Shown: positions 9,393 to 17,999, counted from the first letter of the stretch. The stretch is 34,737 bases of DNA from Grimontia indica (GCF_000333895.2 NZ_ANFM02000071.1:1-34737), one strand, 5' to 3'. The notes: generated by a model from the letters alone, not told the origin. Made by a program: numbers and translations.

Positions 9393-9878
9393 CCTGACAT
9401 AGGCATGCAGATGTGACCGCGTAATGCTCGCCAGGACATTGTTACCACTGAATGCCACAAAGTGGCCGATGCGCTGCGACAGTTGTGTCACTGTCAGAGC
9501 GCGAAGTCCTGCCTGAGACTTATAGTCGATAAAACGGTCCAGCGCATCTTGCATGGAGCAAAGTCGGCTGTAGGTTGCATGCACCTGACCGCTTTCTGCG
9601 GCAGTGACACGCACCAGTCCCGAGGAACTATACTCACGGCGAAGTGCATCGACCCGGCTGTCAATTTGTGATTTAAACGTGGGATACGATGCCTCTGGTG
9701 AACTTGCCAACAGTTCATGAACAATTTTGGCGATGTCCAGATTACGGCTGATGGCAAGCGACCGATCTTTGGTCAACAGGCTGATTTTGATATGGCAGGG
9801 GTAACCGATCCCTGTCAAATCCCGAGGCATAGCTTTACGGAAATGGAACACGCCCGAAGGCATTTTTTGCAGGTACAT
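9372..9878 (-). pseudogene. N-terminal fragment of a tyrosine recombinase (integrase), cut by the IS
   Basis: The fragment encodes about 168 residues. It starts MYLQKMPSGVFHFRKAMP, a typical opening of phage and island integrases that lead with a small N-terminal DNA-binding module, and continues into the beginning of a core-binding helical domain (MQDALDRFIDYKSQ onward). The catalytic half (Arg, His-X-X-Arg, Tyr) is missing. The last codons (VVAKN and the stop) come from the inverted repeat of the IS. I chose the ATG at 9878 because GAGGTGAG lies directly before it; the frame is open 16 codons further. It points away from tRNA-Ser and begins next to an att-like copy of the tRNA 3' end, as expected for an island integrase. 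Confidence 0.8.
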
Positions 9879-9924
9879 ATGTCTCACCTCTTTGTGTGGG
9901 TGCGACATTTCTTGGCAGGGATAC

Positions 9925-9955
9925 AAAAAAGCCTTTGAAATTCAAAGGCTTTTTA
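9925..9955. terminator. Bidirectional hairpin terminator between the integrase remnant and the att-like repeat
   Basis: GCCTTTGAA (9931-9939) and TTCAAAGGC (9941-9949) form a 9-bp stem, flanked by an A6 run before and a T5 run after, so it can terminate in both directions. It lies just upstream of the integrase start and would stop read-through between the tRNA side and the island. Confidence 0.75.
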
Positions 9956-9961
9956 AGAAAG

Positions 9962-9985
9962 AATGTGGCGGAGAGATAGGGATTT
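9962..9985. repeat. att-like direct copy of the tRNA-Ser 3' end
   Basis: These 24 bases are identical to 10153-10176, which cover the last 20 bases of the tRNA-Ser gene plus four flanking bases. After the identity ends the sequence diverges completely, so this is not a second tRNA gene. A direct copy of a tRNA 3' end beside an integrase is the standard signature of an attachment site. Confidence 0.85.
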
Positions 9986-10106
9986 ATGCGGTCGCTTCGC
10001 GCCCTTCCCTTCGGGCCGTTGCCTATTCGGCTTCGCCGGGCAACGTTGTCTCGCTTCGCTCGGCTGAACCTAGGGTCTAGGGTTCTGCATCCCTATCTCC
10101 ACAGGT
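9986..10106. repeat. GC-rich structured spacer between att copies, ending in an inverted tRNA 3'-end copy
   Basis: The segment contains several short hairpins: GCCC/GGGC at 10001-10016, and GTTGCC (10018-10023) with GGCAAC (10039-10044) enclosing CGGC-TTC-GCCG. The motif TCGCTTCGC appears near both ends. Its right end, read on the opposite strand (about 10106 to 10070), again resembles the tRNA-Ser 3' end (GAGATAGGGAT, then GAACCCTAGA), so the whole block is bounded by tRNA-derived sequence in opposite orientations. No coding potential is apparent. It could be a decayed mini-element, a recombination-directing structure, or debris of tandem integration. Confidence 0.6.
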
Positions 10107-10120
10107 TTATTCCATATACG

Positions 10121-10146
10121 AAAAAGCCCGCTCAGTGAGCGGGCTT
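10121..10146. terminator. Terminator of tRNA-Ser (bidirectional hairpin)
   Basis: GCCCGCTCA (10126-10134) pairs with TGAGCGGGC (10136-10144), with A5 before and T6 beginning just after. On the minus strand it starts about ten bases after the end of the tRNA gene and is followed by five T, so it should end the tRNA transcript. Confidence 0.85.
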
Positions 10147-10152
10147 TTTTCT

Positions 10153-10176
10153 AATGTGGCGGAGAGATAGGGATTT
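10153..10176. repeat. att-like core at the tRNA-Ser 3' end
   Basis: This is the tRNA-borne copy of the 24-base direct repeat also present at 9962-9985. It covers the CCA end, the acceptor strand and part of the T arm. Integration here preserves the tRNA sequence. Confidence 0.8.
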
Positions 10177-10247
10177 GAACCCTAGATACGCTATTAACGT
10201 ATGCCGGTTTTCAAGACCGGTGCTTTCAACCACTCAGCCATCTCTCC
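10157..10247 (-). tRNA. tRNA-Ser (anticodon UGA)
   Basis: Read on the minus strand, the 91-base gene folds as a type II tRNA. The acceptor GGAGAGA pairs with TCTCTCC, followed by G and an encoded CCA. The anticodon stem CCGGT/ACCGG encloses the loop CTTGAAA with anticodon TGA. There is a long variable arm (CATACGTTAATAGCGTATC) and a T arm with TTCAAAT. It has its own strong promoter and terminator. Its 3' end is used as an attachment site. Confidence 0.97.
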
Positions 10248-10260
10248 GTAAGTGCCGCGC

Positions 10261-10289
10261 ATATTACAAAGCCCTCGCGAGCTTGTAAA
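10261..10289 (-). promoter_or_regulatory. Promoter of tRNA-Ser
   Basis: On the minus strand there is a -35 TTTACA (plus 10284-10289) and a -10 TAATAT (plus 10261-10266) with exactly 17 bases between them. A GC-rich discriminator (GCGCGGC) follows, typical of stable-RNA promoters under stringent control. Confidence 0.8.
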
Positions 10290-10292
10290 GCC

Positions 10293-10310
10293 CGAATTTC
10301 CTGAAATTCG
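10293..10310. repeat. 18-base near-perfect palindrome upstream of the tRNA-Ser promoter
   Basis: CGAATTTC and GAAATTCG are perfect 8-base arms around CT. The site begins four bases upstream of the -35 hexamer of the tRNA promoter, where an UP element or an activator would act. I do not recognise the binding protein. Confidence 0.5.
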
Positions 10311-10388
10311 TCCGTTTGCACAGGCTTTGCTCAGTTAGTCTATTTGGCAGACACTTAATACGTACTTTCGGGCTATGGAATCAAGGTC

Positions 10389-11276
10389 TCAGCCAAGCAG
10401 GCGCCCCTGCTCTTCAAACCAATCGATGATATCGGCAAACTCCTGCTGGGTATCTTTGCCGATAGCAAAGAACACATTGAGCCCGATACCTTTTCCAATA
10501 GGAGATTCTTTGATATTGAGCTCCACCAGCTCACCAGAATTTAGGTATGGCAACAGATAATCTGTCGGCATAACTGCCCACCCATCTCGTTTAATCAGCT
10601 CACACAATAAATCATGGTTACTCACTACATGACGCCGTGGAGAGACCTTGGCAAAGCCCACATCCAACGCGAGAAAGTTCTCTGTCAGATACTGTGTCTG
10701 ACCCTGTAGTTCATTGATCGTCACTTCTTCCAAAGCAGCCAGCGGAGACGAGACAGATGCAAAACACTTCAGTTGTAGGTTGGCAATACTTCTCCAGGTC
10801 ACTTCCGTCTCCGCAAAAACCATATCGCGGTTTGGCATTAATGCCAGATCTGCTGAGCCTTCATTGAGCATTTCCAGGGCCTCTGGGCGTGTTCTATGAA
10901 GCCAGTTAACCGTGATATTCGGATAATGCTGTCGAATTTTCTCTTCGATATTGACCATCATGGTCATAGGAGCAAACACATCATGAACAATGGTTACCGA
11001 GTGCACGTCACTGTCAAATAAGGCTTGGCTGAAGTGGTAGAGCTCGCGGTTTTGTTTCTCTACTACTTTGGCCTGAAAATACAGCTTAGAAGCCTTGTCA
11101 GTGGGGATTGCCTTTCGACCTTCAATCACAAATAGTGAATATCCCACTCCATCCTCAAATGCCATCACGTGCTCACGCACCGTGGTGCGCGATTTCCCCA
11201 ACAGCTTTGCCGCAGCGCTGTACGACCCTTTTTCATAGACCGCGATAAAGGTAGTGAGTTGTTCCAACGTATGCAT
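10389..11276 (-). CDS. LysR-type transcriptional regulator
   Basis: This 295-residue protein has an N-terminal winged helix-turn-helix (about 1-60; LEQLTTFIAVYEKGSYSAAAKLLGKSRTTVREHV), a linker helix and a C-terminal substrate-binding domain (about 90-290). That is the usual LysR layout and length. The helix-turn-helix is slightly unusual in reading GKSRTTVREHV where many members have QPAVS. It is transcribed away from the amidohydrolase gene across a spacer of 127 bases, the classical arrangement in which a LysR protein controls itself and its divergent neighbour. The inducer is unknown but is probably a substrate or product of that hydrolase. Confidence 0.92.
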   Translation of the reverse strand: MHTLEQLTTFIAVYEKGSYSAAAKLLGKSRTTVREHVMAFEDGVGYSLFVIEGRKAIPTDKASKLYFQAKVVEKQNRELYHFSQALFDSDVHSVTIVHDVFAPMTMMVNIEEKIRQHYPNITVNWLHRTRPEALEMLNEGSADLALMPNRDMVFAETEVTWRSIANLQLKCFASVSSPLAALEEVTINELQGQTQYLTENFLALDVGFAKVSPRRHVVSNHDLLCELIKRDGWAVMPTDYLLPYLNSGELVELNIKESPIGKGIGLNVFFAIGKDTQQEFADIIDWFEEQGRLLG

Positions 11277-11403
11277 TTCGTCTACCTCTTATTTTTGTAA
11301 GCAATACCCTAACAAAACCGACTTGGTCGTATTGGATATTCGTTTAAAAATAGCGACAAGTTCAAAAAATCATTTAAAACAAAAACTAAACTCAGAGGTC
11401 GAA

Positions 11404-13083
11404 ATGAAAATCTTCCCGCTTTCAGTTGTCGCTCTTGCACTCTCCTCTACCATGGCGCTAGCCGCACCGGATTTGATTTTGAAAAACGGAGACATCGTCA
11501 CCGTTACCGGCGAACAGGCAAGAGCCGAAGCAGTGGCGATCAAAGACGGAAAAATCGTTGCTGTCGGCAGCACGAAGGAAGTCCTAAAAACAAAAGGAAG
11601 CACAACAGAAGTTCGTGACCTTGAGGGGAAAACAGTCGCACCCGGCTTTATTGATTCCCATGGTCACTTTGCCAACTACATCCCGCTGGCAAACTCACTA
11701 TTTGTTTACCCATCCCCAATGGGAGCCAGTGACAGCATCCCTGCAATCCAAGAACAGTTGGCGACTCATTTCTCCCAAGACTTGGATAAAAGCATTTTGC
11801 ATATCGCGTTTGGCTATGACGATTCCGTGCTGGAAGAAAAACGCCACCCGAACAAGCAGGAGCTGGATAAAGTAACGGGAGACTTCAGCCTTTGTATGAT
11901 GCATGTGTCTGGGCATTTAGGGGTTTGTAACAGTGCGGGATTGGCAAAAATCGGTTATTCCGATGCATCAGAAAACCCAAGTGGTGGCGTGATCCACAAA
12001 GATGAAAACGGCGCGCTGACGGGGCTAATTGAAGAGTCTGCCACCTATGCGCTCTTTCCTCACCTGACTGTAGGTAGCCAAGAAGAAGCCATCGAAAACT
12101 TTAACAAAGCGCAGGATCTATTCGCACGTTATGGGGTAACGACCGCGCAGGAAGGACTGGCAACAGCCTCGACATTAGGTTTGATTAAATCAATGGCAGA
12201 TGCAGGCGAGTTAAAAATCGATGTGTTGGCTTACGCAAAATGGGTCGACTTCGAAACGGTGCTTGAAAACATGAAGCTTGGCGAATATAGCAACGGGCTG
12301 AAGCTGGCTGGCATGAAAATCACCGGAGATGGCTCTCCTCAAGGCAAAACTGCATTCCTATCAACGCCATACTTCAAGGTGCCTCATAGCCACTCCTATC
12401 ACTACCATGGCTACCCGGTACTCAATCAAGATGAAATGAATCACTACGTGGATTTGGCATTCAAAAATAACGCTCAGCTCATTAGTCATGCAAACGGCGA
12501 TGCGGCAGCCGATCTTCTTCTCAATGCGGTTGAAAAGGCAAATGCGAAATATGGGGACCGTGACCACCGAACCACCACGATTCACGCCCAAACTATGCGC
12601 CTGGACCAAATTAAACGTATGCGAGATGCAGGTATGATGGCGTCTTATTTCCCTGCCCATACCTTCTTCTGGGGTGATTACCACCGCGATTCAGTGCTTG
12701 GTCCTTGGAGAGCATCAAACATCTCTCCTATGGGCTGGGCAAATGAATTCGGACTCACTTACACCATTCATATGGATGCGCCGGTTGCTTTCCCTGACCA
12801 GTTGCTCAACATGTGGACGGCGGTAAACCGAGTTACACGTTCAGGTGAAGTATTAGGTGAATACCACAGAATCACTCCTTACCAAGCGCTGGAAGCCGTC
12901 ACCAAAACCGCTGCTTACCAAAACTTTGAGGAAGACGAAAAAGGCACCATTGAAGTGGGCAAGCGCGCGGATTTAGTCGTGCTGGACAAAAACCCACTGG
13001 CCGTCGAGCCGATGGAAATCAAAGACATTCAGGTACTGGAGACCATTAAAGACGGTAACACTGTGTTCAAATACGCTGGCTAA
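11404..13083 (+). CDS. Exported amidohydrolase, YtcJ-like (amidohydrolase family 3)
   Basis: The protein has 559 residues from the ATG at 11404, which has AGAGG at the right distance; the frame is open further upstream, but the cleavable signal peptide (MKIFPLSVVALALSSTMALA, then A-PD) fixes the start. The mature protein begins with the small beta domain (DLILKNGDIVTV) and carries the metal-binding GFIDSHGHF near residue 84, HASGH-like and ITGDGSPQGKTAF segments, a later SHANGDAA, and a C-terminal EVGKRADLVVLDKNP. These are features of YtcJ-like metal-dependent hydrolases of the amidohydrolase superfamily. The signal peptide puts it in the periplasm. The substrate is not known; amides, esters or N-acyl amino acids are possible. 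The divergent LysR gene probably regulates it. Confidence 0.88.
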   Translation: MKIFPLSVVALALSSTMALAAPDLILKNGDIVTVTGEQARAEAVAIKDGKIVAVGSTKEVLKTKGSTTEVRDLEGKTVAPGFIDSHGHFANYIPLANSLFVYPSPMGASDSIPAIQEQLATHFSQDLDKSILHIAFGYDDSVLEEKRHPNKQELDKVTGDFSLCMMHVSGHLGVCNSAGLAKIGYSDASENPSGGVIHKDENGALTGLIEESATYALFPHLTVGSQEEAIENFNKAQDLFARYGVTTAQEGLATASTLGLIKSMADAGELKIDVLAYAKWVDFETVLENMKLGEYSNGLKLAGMKITGDGSPQGKTAFLSTPYFKVPHSHSYHYHGYPVLNQDEMNHYVDLAFKNNAQLISHANGDAAADLLLNAVEKANAKYGDRDHRTTTIHAQTMRLDQIKRMRDAGMMASYFPAHTFFWGDYHRDSVLGPWRASNISPMGWANEFGLTYTIHMDAPVAFPDQLLNMWTAVNRVTRSGEVLGEYHRITPYQALEAVTKTAAYQNFEEDEKGTIEVGKRADLVVLDKNPLAVEPMEIKDIQVLETIKDGNTVFKYAG

Positions 13084-13112
13084 TAGCAATCACAGTAGGT
13101 AGCTGATCAGAA

Positions 13113-13139
13113 AAAAGGCGGACAATATGTCCGCCTTTT
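13113..13139. terminator. Bidirectional terminator between the amidohydrolase gene and pstB
   Basis: AAAAGGCGGACA (13113-13124) pairs with TGTCCGCCTTTT (13128-13139) around a 3-base loop, with an A run before and T run within the stem ends. It serves two convergent genes. Confidence 0.85.
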
Positions 13140-13158
13140 GAATTTCTGGCGTCAGCGA

Positions 13159-14028
13159 TTAGCCGAAGCGGCCACCGATGTAGTCGCGGGTTAGCTTGTG
13201 CTCAGGTTCTTCGAACACACGCGCTGTTTCATTCACTTCCACCAGGTCACCCAAATGGAAGTATGCAGTACGGTCAGAAACACGCTTCGCTTGTGACATA
13301 GAGTGGGTCACCATCACAATGCTGAAGTTCTCTTTCAGTTCGCTGATCAGCTCTTCGATGATGCCCGTAGCAATCGGGTCAAGCGCTGAACAAGGCTCAT
13401 CCATCAGGATAACTTCTGGCGCAATCGCGATAGTACGGGCGATACAAAGACGCTGCTGCTGACCACCTGAAAGGCCAGTTGCTGGCTGATCAAGGCGGTC
13501 AGCCACTTCAGCCCAAAGACCTGCACGACGCAGCGATTCTTCAATCACGCCATCCAGTTCATCTTTGCCATCCACCAAGCCATGAATACGAGGCCCATAA
13601 GCCACGTTGTCATAAATAGATTTCGGGAACGGGTTCGGGCGCTGGAATACCATGCCCACCTGCGAACGCAGCTCAACAATTTCCTGTTCCTTGGCATAGA
13701 TGTTATGACCATCAAGCAGGATTTCACCTTTCACTTCACAACCCGGTACAGTGTCGTTCATGCGGTTCAGACAGCGCAGGAAAGTGGATTTACCACAACC
13801 TGAAGGGCCAATCATCGCCAACACCTGTTTCTCACCGATGTCGAGATTAATATTACGAATGGCAGACTTTGCGCCACCTTCATAGCTCACGCTGACATCA
13901 CGCGCTGTCATGCGAGGAGCCGTGACAAATGGCAGGCCACAGGTCTCTTTTGGCGCCGCGGTTTTTTCAGCCGCCATTTCTTGAGGTATTTGATTCAGTT
14001 CACCTGTGTGAGTCATTACGGTTGTCAT
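13159..14028 (-). CDS. pstB: Phosphate ABC transporter ATP-binding protein
   Basis: PstB is the ATPase of the high-affinity phosphate importer on the cytoplasmic face of the inner membrane. From the start chosen it has 289 residues. Walker A is GPSGCGKST (about 74-82), the Q-loop region is [19 protein letters not shown], the signature is [13 protein letters not shown] and Walker B is [13 protein letters not shown], followed by the switch His in MVTHSM. The frame is open to 14085, but AGGAG overlapping the pstA stop codon is spaced correctly for the ATG at 14028. It has an extra N-terminal stretch of about 35 residues before the ABC domain, as in the long Pst type. It is the last gene of pstSCAB; no phoU follows. 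Confidence 0.96.
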   Translation of the reverse strand: MTTVMTHTGELNQIPQEMAAEKTAAPKETCGLPFVTAPRMTARDVSVSYEGGAKSAIRNINLDIGEKQVLAMIGPSGCGKSTFLRCLNRMNDTVPGCEVKGEILLDGHNIYAKEQEIVELRSQVGMVFQRPNPFPKSIYDNVAYGPRIHGLVDGKDELDGVIEESLRRAGLWAEVADRLDQPATGLSGGQQQRLCIARTIAIAPEVILMDEPCSALDPIATGIIEELISELKENFSIVMVTHSMSQAKRVSDRTAYFHLGDLVEVNETARVFEEPEHKLTRDYIGGRFG

Positions 14029-14038
14029 ATCCATACTC

Positions 14039-15340
14039 CTACCATCTGCGCTCAAGGCGCTTACGCATGATAACGGCACATGCATTCATCAGTGCCAAGA
14101 ACGCCAGCAATACCATGATTGCGCCTGAGGTGTTCTCAACAAAACCTTTTTCCGGGTTTTCCGCCCAGAGATAAATTTGTACTGGCAGCGCGGTGGCTGC
14201 ATCCAGCGGACCAGAAGGAACGTCAACAATAAACGCCACCATACCGATCATCAGCAGCGGTGCAGTTTCACCCAACGCCTGCGCCATACCGATAATGGTA
14301 CCAGTCAGCATGCCTGGCATGGCCAGCGGCAAAACGTGGTGAAGCACCATCTGCATTTTCGATGCGCCCACACCCAATGCAGCATCACGCACCGAAGGTG
14401 GAACCGCTTTGATTGCAGCGCGGCTGGAAATAATGATGGTTGGCAGCGTCATCAGTGTCAGTACCAAACCACCTACCACCGGCGCCGAGCGCGGCAAGTC
14501 AGCCACATTCAGAAACACCGCCAGACCCAGCAGACCGAAAACAATAGACGGCACAGCTGCAAGGTTGTTGATGTTAATTTCAATCAGCTCAGTCGCGCGG
14601 TTACGTGGCGCAAACTCTTCCAGGTAAATCGCTGCAGCGACACCAATTGGGAAGCTCAGCACCAAAGTCACCAGTAAGGTGTAGAAGGACCCCACCGTTG
14701 CACCCCAAATGCCAGCCAGTTCTGGATCACGGCTGTCACCATTGGTGAAGAACTTGGTGTTGAATACGGTACGAATACGATCTTCTTTTTTCAGTTCGTC
14801 ATACCATTCGATTTGAAGGTTCTTGAACTGACGGCCATCTTCCGGCGTGCTCGCCTTGATGTTGCCTTTGTTGTACTGGTTAAAGTTATCGCCTGCTTGC
14901 GCCCAGTAAGTGATGGTCGTCCCAATCAACGACGGGTCCGCCATTACCTTGTCACGCAGGTCGTATTCCGCACCGTTTGAGATAAAGCTGTAAAGTGCGC
15001 GGCGTTGTTTACGACCATCAACCTCAATCTCTTCACGAAGCGCCTGACGAAGCACTTTGCGGTAGCTTGCGCCCATCAACACTTTAGGGTCGGTTTCGTC
15101 GCCATCAATGCCGAGCGCTTCGGGAGAAAGATCGACCTGAAGCTCGATTTCGGTAGTGAAAAACGCGGTGTAACCCTCGGAAAAAATGGTGGTCATCAAG
15201 ACAATCAGAAACGCAAACGCCATCGAAATCGAAGCAATACCGTAGAAGCGAAAACGCTTCTCTTTGGCACGACGACGGGCTACACCCGCTTTGACTCGCT
15301 CGCGTTTGGTCTCTGCCAGTTTTAATAATTTATCAGTCAT
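14039..15340 (-). CDS. pstA: Phosphate ABC transporter permease PstA, long form
   Basis: PstA is one of the two membrane subunits that form the phosphate channel. At 433 residues it is much longer than E. coli PstA (about 296). A first membrane segment (about 33-53) is followed by a large periplasmic insertion of about 150 residues, the DUF3333-type extension, and then the standard permease core (about 215-430) with the EAA-like loop [25 protein letters not shown]. The start overlaps the pstC stop by eight bases, indicating translational coupling. The extension is known in a subset of proteobacteria, including vibrios; its role is not established. Confidence 0.95.
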   Translation of the reverse strand: MTDKLLKLAETKRERVKAGVARRRAKEKRFRFYGIASISMAFAFLIVLMTTIFSEGYTAFFTTEIELQVDLSPEALGIDGDETDPKVLMGASYRKVLRQALREEIEVDGRKQRRALYSFISNGAEYDLRDKVMADPSLIGTTITYWAQAGDNFNQYNKGNIKASTPEDGRQFKNLQIEWYDELKKEDRIRTVFNTKFFTNGDSRDPELAGIWGATVGSFYTLLVTLVLSFPIGVAAAIYLEEFAPRNRATELIEININNLAAVPSIVFGLLGLAVFLNVADLPRSAPVVGGLVLTLMTLPTIIISSRAAIKAVPPSVRDAALGVGASKMQMVLHHVLPLAMPGMLTGTIIGMAQALGETAPLLMIGMVAFIVDVPSGPLDAATALPVQIYLWAENPEKGFVENTSGAIMVLLAFLALMNACAVIMRKRLERRW

Positions 15341-16715
15341 ACTGCTCTCGATATTTCTTCACGATTCGAAGTGCAACAAAGTTAAGTGCCAGTGTTACAA
15401 CGAACAATGTCAAGCCCAGTGCGAACGCAGCCAGCGTTTTAGGGCTGTCAAACTCTTGGTCACCCACCAGCAAGGTCACGATTTGTACGGTGACGGTGGT
15501 GACAGAATCCAGCGGGTTCGCGGTGAGGTTTGCCGACAAGCCTGCCGCCATCACCACGATCATGGTTTCACCAATCGCGCGTGACACTGCGAGCAGCAAG
15601 CCACCCACGATGCCAGGGAGCGCTGCGGGCAACACGACTTTACGGATGGTTTCAGAACGCGTAGCACCCAAGCCTAAAGAACCGTCGCGGAGAGACTGCG
15701 GTACCGCGGTAATCACGTCATCAGACAGTGATGAAACAAAAGGAATGATCATCACGCCCATGACAGCACCTGCTGCCAAAGCACTTTCCGAGGAAACACT
15801 GCTAAGTCCAATCGATTCAGCGACATCACGGATAAAAGGCGCAGCCGTCAGGGCGGCAAAGAAGCCGTAAACCACGGTTGGAATACCGGCGAGGATTTCC
15901 AGAACAGGTTTAACGATATTGCGCACGCGTGGTGAGGCATATTCGGCCAGGTAAATCGCACTCATCAAACCGATGGGCGCTGCGATACACATGGCAATAA
16001 AGGAAATCATCAAAGTGCCAGTGAACAGCGGAATCGCACCAAATGCGCCGCTTGCACCTTGTTGGTCTGCACGCAGGGCAATCTGCGGTGACCATTGCGT
16101 CCCGAACAGGAAGTCCGTGACGGGAATAATCTGGAAGAAGCGAATCGCTTCGAACAACACGGAAAGCACAATGCCTGCCGTCGTCAGGATCGCCAGTGTT
16201 GAACAGAACATCAGGAATATTTGCAGACACTTTTCCACATAGTGACGTGCTTTCAGCTTAGGGCGAACCATTCGCCAGCCAGCCGCCAAACCTACCAGAG
16301 ACACAGTCAGTACCGCGACCCATCTCAGCGTCAGTCCAATACTTTGTAAGTGGTGGTAGTGTTCTGATGCTGCAAGCAACGCAGGATCTTCTGTCTTCAA
16401 AACGCCATTCGCAATGTGCACGATTTGGCTGTAGAGCAGCGTCATACTTTCGTGCGCTTGTAGCGTAGATGACGGGATCTGGGCCATCACCAAAGAGTGA
16501 ACCAGACTGGGTTCTATGGCTTGCCAGATCAGAAGAAGAATCACCGCAGGTACCGCCGCTAAAATTGCAGCAAAGGAACCATAGTAGGCGGGTCGGGAGT
16601 GAAGTTTTTTCAAACCACCTTCAATGGTAGCCACTTCCCTGGAGCGTTTTTTGGCGAGTACAAAAGCGCTTATTGCAAACAGCGCGACTATCACCATCAA
16701 TGTGGACGTCTGCAT
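15333..16715 (-). CDS. pstC: Phosphate ABC transporter permease PstC, long form
   Basis: PstC is the partner permease of PstA. At 460 residues it has an extra N-terminal region of about 150 residues, with two or three membrane segments (near 1-20, 45-70 and 130-148), before the usual core (about 165-455). The core includes the EAA loop GSLGLGATRSETIRKVVLPAALPGI. AAGGA lies six bases before the ATG. A hairpin in the gap to pstS may lower its expression relative to the binding protein. Confidence 0.95.
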   Translation of the reverse strand: MQTSTLMVIVALFAISAFVLAKKRSREVATIEGGLKKLHSRPAYYGSFAAILAAVPAVILLLIWQAIEPSLVHSLVMAQIPSSTLQAHESMTLLYSQIVHIANGVLKTEDPALLAASEHYHHLQSIGLTLRWVAVLTVSLVGLAAGWRMVRPKLKARHYVEKCLQIFLMFCSTLAILTTAGIVLSVLFEAIRFFQIIPVTDFLFGTQWSPQIALRADQQGASGAFGAIPLFTGTLMISFIAMCIAAPIGLMSAIYLAEYASPRVRNIVKPVLEILAGIPTVVYGFFAALTAAPFIRDVAESIGLSSVSSESALAAGAVMGVMIIPFVSSLSDDVITAVPQSLRDGSLGLGATRSETIRKVVLPAALPGIVGGLLLAVSRAIGETMIVVMAAGLSANLTANPLDSVTTVTVQIVTLLVGDQEFDSPKTLAAFALGLTLFVVTLALNFVALRIVKKYREQYD

Positions 16716-16780
16716 CCGTATTCCTTAAATCCTTTTTTACCCAAACCATGTTTCAATTCGATTCGGGCAAATACAGCAAA

Positions 16781-16810
16781 AGGTGGCGCACCTTAAAAAG
16801 TGCACCACCT
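16781..16810 (-). terminator. Intra-operon hairpin between pstS and pstC (attenuator candidate)
   Basis: AGGTGGCGCA (16781-16790) and TGCACCACCT (16801-16810) pair with one mismatch around a 10-base loop. On the minus strand only four T follow, so it should be a leaky terminator or an mRNA-stabilising 3' hairpin. Such elements commonly let the periplasmic binding protein be made in excess over the permeases. Confidence 0.65.
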
Positions 16811-16822
16811 CGGGTTGGTAAC

Positions 16823-17863
16823 TTACAGGTTTGGTTTCAATTCAACCGCATCGTTACGAACCAGTTTCCAATCGCGAGCTGACAGAGGAATCAGACCACG
16901 GTCAGTCAGGTAACCTTCGTCACCAATCGCATCTTCAGAAGTGAAGGCCGTTACGTAGTCTTTCAGGCCAGGAATCACATCTGCGTGTGCGTTTTTCACG
17001 TAGAAGTACAGTGAACGAGATACTGGGTAAGAGCCGTCACCAATCGCATCAAACGTTGGTACTACGCCGCCAATTTTCGCACCCTGAACTTTGTCAGAGT
17101 TTTGCTCGAGGAAGCTGTAACCGAAGATACCGAATGCATTAGGGTTCGCGTCCAGTTTCTGTACGATCAGGTTGTCGTTCTCACCCGCTTCAATGAACGC
17201 GCCATCTTCACGAATGCCGTGACAAACTGCTTTGTACTTCTTCTTGTCTTGCTTCTTCATGGCTTTCAGCTCTGGGTATTGCTTACAGCCACCTTCCATT
17301 GCCAGCTCTACGAACGCATCGCGAGTACCAGACGTTGGTGGTGGGCCCAGAACTTCAATTTTGGTCGCTGGAAGAGAAGGGTTGACGTCTTTCCAGGTTT
17401 TGTTCGGGTTTTCGATGAGGTTGCCGTTCGCATCAGGAACCACTTTCGCCAGTGCAGTGAAAAGGTCTTTCAGAGTGATATCGAACTGCTCAGACTTTTT
17501 AGAGTTAGCGAAAGCGATGCCGTCGTAACCTACTTTGATTTCGGTGATGTCTTTAACGCCGTTCTTTGCACACAGCTCGATTTCAGAGCTTTTGATTTTA
17601 CGCGATGCGTTAGTGATGTCTGGGGTATTTTCACCCACACCTGCACAGAACAGCTTCAGACCACCGCCAGAACCGGTAGATTCGATTTTCGGTACAGAGA
17701 ATTCTGAAGTGCGACCAAAGCGTTCCGCTACAACGGTAGCAAACGGGTACACTGTTGAAGAACCAACAATGCTAATGTAGTCACGAGTCGCTGCAGCAGC
17801 GTTATTCGCAGCGAATACTGACAGGCATACTGTCGATGCCGCAATCAGAGCCTTAAGTTTCAC
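16823..17863 (-). CDS. pstS: Periplasmic phosphate-binding protein
   Basis: PstS binds phosphate in the periplasm and delivers it to PstCAB. The signal peptide is VKLKALIAASTVCLSVFAANNAAAA-type, with the mature protein starting near TRDYISIVGSSTVYPFA; the Ser-Thr in GSSTVYP is a phosphate-contact motif of the family, as is GSGGGLKLFC and TSGTRDAF. The frame is open to a TTG at 17875, but GGAGG sits inside that extension with correct spacing to the GTG at 17863, so the GTG was chosen (346 residues). It heads pstSCAB. PhoB-like half-sites lie about 150-180 bases upstream, consistent with induction by phosphate starvation. Confidence 0.95.
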   Translation of the reverse strand: MKLKALIAASTVCLSVFAANNAAAATRDYISIVGSSTVYPFATVVAERFGRTSEFSVPKIESTGSGGGLKLFCAGVGENTPDITNASRKIKSSEIELCAKNGVKDITEIKVGYDGIAFANSKKSEQFDITLKDLFTALAKVVPDANGNLIENPNKTWKDVNPSLPATKIEVLGPPPTSGTRDAFVELAMEGGCKQYPELKAMKKQDKKKYKAVCHGIREDGAFIEAGENDNLIVQKLDANPNAFGIFGYSFLEQNSDKVQGAKIGGVVPTFDAIGDGSYPVSRSLYFYVKNAHADVIPGLKDYVTAFTSEDAIGDEGYLTDRGLIPLSARDWKLVRNDAVELKPNL

Positions 17864-17999
17864 ATCAACCTCCAAGTCGATAGTTTTTTGAGTTCAACTG
17901 TCAGTGTCCTCACTGACCGTTATTCGATTTCTTATCAAAACCTGCTATCAAAATTAGAGATCGCTTGTGACACTAACCTTAATGAAATGTGAACATTTA

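Noticed and set aside
9393-9400. Target-site duplication of the IS
   Set aside because: The eight bases here do not match those before 8535, also when the boundary is shifted by one or two bases.
10018-10049. Integron attC-like site (GTTGCC...GGCAACGTTG)
   Set aside because: The core does not fit the GTTRRRY/RYYYAAC rules at both ends and there is no integron integrase or cassette array.
9962-10106. A second tRNA-Ser gene
   Set aside because: Identity ends after the 3' portion; there is no anticodon arm or 5' acceptor strand.
17102-17707. A 201-codon open frame on the plus strand within pstS
   Set aside because: Antisense shadow of pstS; no recognisable motif and no ribosome-binding site.
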